A stretch of DNA of 64,000 nt, taken from the NCBI GenBank assembly GCA_002338525.1, contig DDIM01000004.1:62001-126000 (forward strand). Direction: 5' to 3'. The position numbers and the translations under genes are program-made. Origin of the DNA: Micavibrio sp. UBA1850. GTDB taxonomy: Bacteria; Pseudomonadota; Alphaproteobacteria; Micavibrionales; Micavibrionaceae. Shown here piece after piece: positions 62,369 to 64,000 of the stretch. Position 1 is the stretch's first letter; the number at the start of each line of letters is the position of its first letter. The notes under the pieces are model-generated. The model was not told the DNA's origin. It did no database searches and worked only from the letters and a program-made list of their open reading frames with translations.

Positions 62369-62935
62369 TTACTTAAAACTAACTTCTGGTACTTTTCGAA
62401 TGGCCTCTTCTTGGTCAGCGTCAAGTTCGTAAAAGTTTTCAACTTTAAAGCCAAAACTTTTGGCAATAATGTTACTTGGGAATTGTTGAACTGATGTGTT
62501 CATCTCATTTGTTGCGTTGTTGAAGAAACGGCGCGCCGCTGCAATTTTATTTTCAATATCAGAAAGCTCATTTTGAAGCTTGATAAAGTTGGCGTCTGCT
62601 TTCAAGTCAGGATAGTTTTCAGCCACAGCAAACAAATTCATCAATGCGCCCCCCAGCGCGCCTTCAGCTTGTAGTCGCTCACCTTGGTTTTGCGCACGAT
62701 CAACACCGGCACGTGCCTCAGTGACGTTTTGGAAGACCTCTTTTTCGTGTGAGGCATAACCCTTAACAGTTTCAATAAGGTTAGGAACGAGATCATATCT
62801 TTGTTGCAATTGCACATCGATATCGGAAAACGCATTCTCGCGTGTTTGGCGCAGTGCCACAAGGCGGTTGTATAGCACGATTGTAAGAACGGCTAAAATA
62901 GCGATAACGATTAAAAGTCCTGTGAAAAATCCCAT
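62369..62935 (-). CDS. lemA: LemA family protein
   Basis: A 188-aa protein with an N-terminal membrane helix (LLIVIAILAVLTIVLYNRLV) and the helical LemA domain: DVQLQQRYDLVPNLIETVKGYASHE, AENYPDLKADANFIKLQNELSDIENKIAAARRFFNNAT and FPSNIIAKSFGF. It usually accompanies an M48 protease, as here. Exact role is unknown. Confidence 0.95.
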   Translation of the reverse strand: MGFFTGLLIVIAILAVLTIVLYNRLVALRQTRENAFSDIDVQLQQRYDLVPNLIETVKGYASHEKEVFQNVTEARAGVDRAQNQGERLQAEGALGGALMNLFAVAENYPDLKADANFIKLQNELSDIENKIAAARRFFNNATNEMNTSVQQFPSNIIAKSFGFKVENFYELDADQEEAIRKVPEVSFK

Positions 62936-63085
62936 TGGATGATCTCCATGTTAGTTACTGGTTCTAACAGAGTATAAAAATAAACGCATAAATCAAAGAA
63001 AATTCATGATTATCCTTTAAAACACTTATGTTTTATGACTAAAATCTGTTTTGGAAGACCAAGACATAAAAAAGGCCAAGCAGAA

Positions 63086-64000
63086 ATGAAAAATATTCTT
63101 ATCCTCTCCATCCTGACACTCGTTGCAACAAATGGGCTCGTAAAGGCACAAACATCGTCTCCTGCACTCCCCGACTATTTGAAAAAATTACAAGATGCCG
63201 GCGCACAAATCCAGTATATAGGAAACGATCTCGGCCTTGATGGATGGATGACTGTCAAAGATGGAAACCGTCAATACGTGTATGTCACACCTAATCAGGA
63301 AGCCTACATGGTTGGAATTCTGCTAAACCGCCAAGGAACTCTGATCACAGCCGATCAGGTCGACCGCTTCATCAAATCAAACCCATCATATATTGAAGAT
63401 CAGGTTCAAAAACAATTATCTCAAGGCGCAACAGCAAACACCACGACAAACACGTCACCTGTGTCGCAAACACCCAGCTCCCCGTCTACAAACGTTGCCA
63501 CAACTAACGCATCACCAGCACCACAAGTAAATAACCAAGCGCAAGCCATTGACGCTACTTCACCTTCAGAGCAACTATATGCAACTCTTGAGAGAGGAAA
63601 CTGGGTAGAAATTGGATCAGCCAGCGCGCCAACTATATACGCATTTGTTGATCCTGAATGCCCACACTGCCACCAGTTCATTCAAGATCTGCGCGATCAA
63701 GGTGCTTACGATGCCAACAAGGTCAAGACAAGATTGCTTCCTGTTGGGATCATGGGTAAAGACAGTTTATATGAGGCCGCCGCACTTATTGAGGCGCCCT
63801 CACCTAAAGAAGCGTTTTTTGCCCACTTAGATGGTGATGAGTTCGCCCTTCCTGTCGATGAATCTGTAAGCATTCAAAAAGTTGAAAAAAACATGTCGAT
63901 TATGCAAGAATGGGAACTCGATGTAACACCGTTCATCATATATCGAAACAACACAGGCGAAGTAAAAATTATCCGTGGCCGTCCAAAAGACATGGAAGCC
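63086..64000 (+). CDS. DsbC/DsbG-like thiol-disulfide isomerase, 3'-truncated by window
   Basis: Open from ATG 63086 to the window end (305 codons visible). A signal peptide (ILILSILTLVATNGLVKAQ) is followed by an N-terminal dimerisation-like domain (about 30-115) and a Thr/Ser/Pro/Asn-rich linker (about 115-155). The thioredoxin domain has active site PECPHCHQF near residue 192 and the cis-Pro DVTPFIIY near 285. Periplasmic isomerases such as DsbC and DsbG have this layout, though the linker is unusually long. The C-terminus lies outside the window. Whether it is isomerase or oxidase cannot be said. Confidence 0.85.
   Translation, partial: MKNILILSILTLVATNGLVKAQTSSPALPDYLKKLQDAGAQIQYIGNDLGLDGWMTVKDGNRQYVYVTPNQEAYMVGILLNRQGTLITADQVDRFIKSNPSYIEDQVQKQLSQGATANTTTNTSPVSQTPSSPSTNVATTNASPAPQVNNQAQAIDATSPSEQLYATLERGNWVEIGSASAPTIYAFVDPECPHCHQFIQDLRDQGAYDANKVKTRLLPVGIMGKDSLYEAAALIEAPSPKEAFFAHLDGDEFALPVDESVSIQKVEKNMSIMQEWELDVTPFIIYRNNTGEVKIIRGRPKDMEA

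Overview
The window comes from an alphaproteobacterium of modest GC content (low-to-mid 40s percent by eye). The evidence is the gene content: gcrA, a DUF1150 gene beside hsp20, the ubiquinol-cytochrome c chaperone/DUF177/rpmF/plsX/fabH/ihfA/merR block, a giant NAD-glutamate dehydrogenase and an LdtR-like MarR regulator. The cell is motile (motA, motB) and makes its own tryptophan, pyrimidines, GMP and haem, so it does not look like a reduced obligate endosymbiont. A Micavibrionales- or Rhodospirillales-like lineage is plausible, but this is inference.

The standout region is bp 4803-17845, all on the minus strand. It is a Dot/Icm-type (type IVB) secretion locus in the order dotI-dotH-dotG-dotF-dotE-dotP-dotN-dotO, the same order as the Legionella icmL-K-E-G-C-D-J-B block. 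It is followed by four unrecognised genes (181, 130, 84 and 600 aa) in close succession. An LdtR-like marR gene lies just upstream on the same strand. dotA, dotB, dotC, dotD and dotL are not in the window.

Region by region: 1-4.8 kb holds a 5'-truncated acs, an unknown gene, a small P-loop kinase, a PII protein with an unusual T-loop, and a ubiquinone hydroxylase. 17.9-23.2 kb holds marR, hemB (zinc-type), motAB and guaB. 23.2-31.6 kb holds an rRNA methyltransferase, trpF-pyrF, a candidate sRNA, small unknown genes, a ProX-like editing enzyme, an old yellow enzyme and an aspartoacylase-like/GNAT pair. 32-38 kb holds gloA, tRNA-Pro(GGG), a HAD phosphatase and the lipid/ribosome/IHF block. 38-42.7 kb holds bamE, a DUF922-like protein, hsp20 with a ROSE-like leader, DUF1150, mlaEF and an unknown beta-rich protein. 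42.7-54.5 kb holds the NAD-GDH, rpoZ, rsh, acpS-lepB-rnc-era, gcrA and a double cold-shock protein. 54.7-64 kb holds an acyl-CoA ligase, glmS, an HTH/membrane-protein pair, an unknown gene, lemA-htpX and a DsbC/DsbG-like gene cut by the window end.

Regulatory DNA supported by sequence includes an ihfA promoter, a sigma70-like promoter/two-hairpin/terminator unit that looks like an sRNA, an intrinsic terminator between rpmF and plsX, rpoZ and gcrA terminators, and a consensus DnaA box in the gcrA promoter region.
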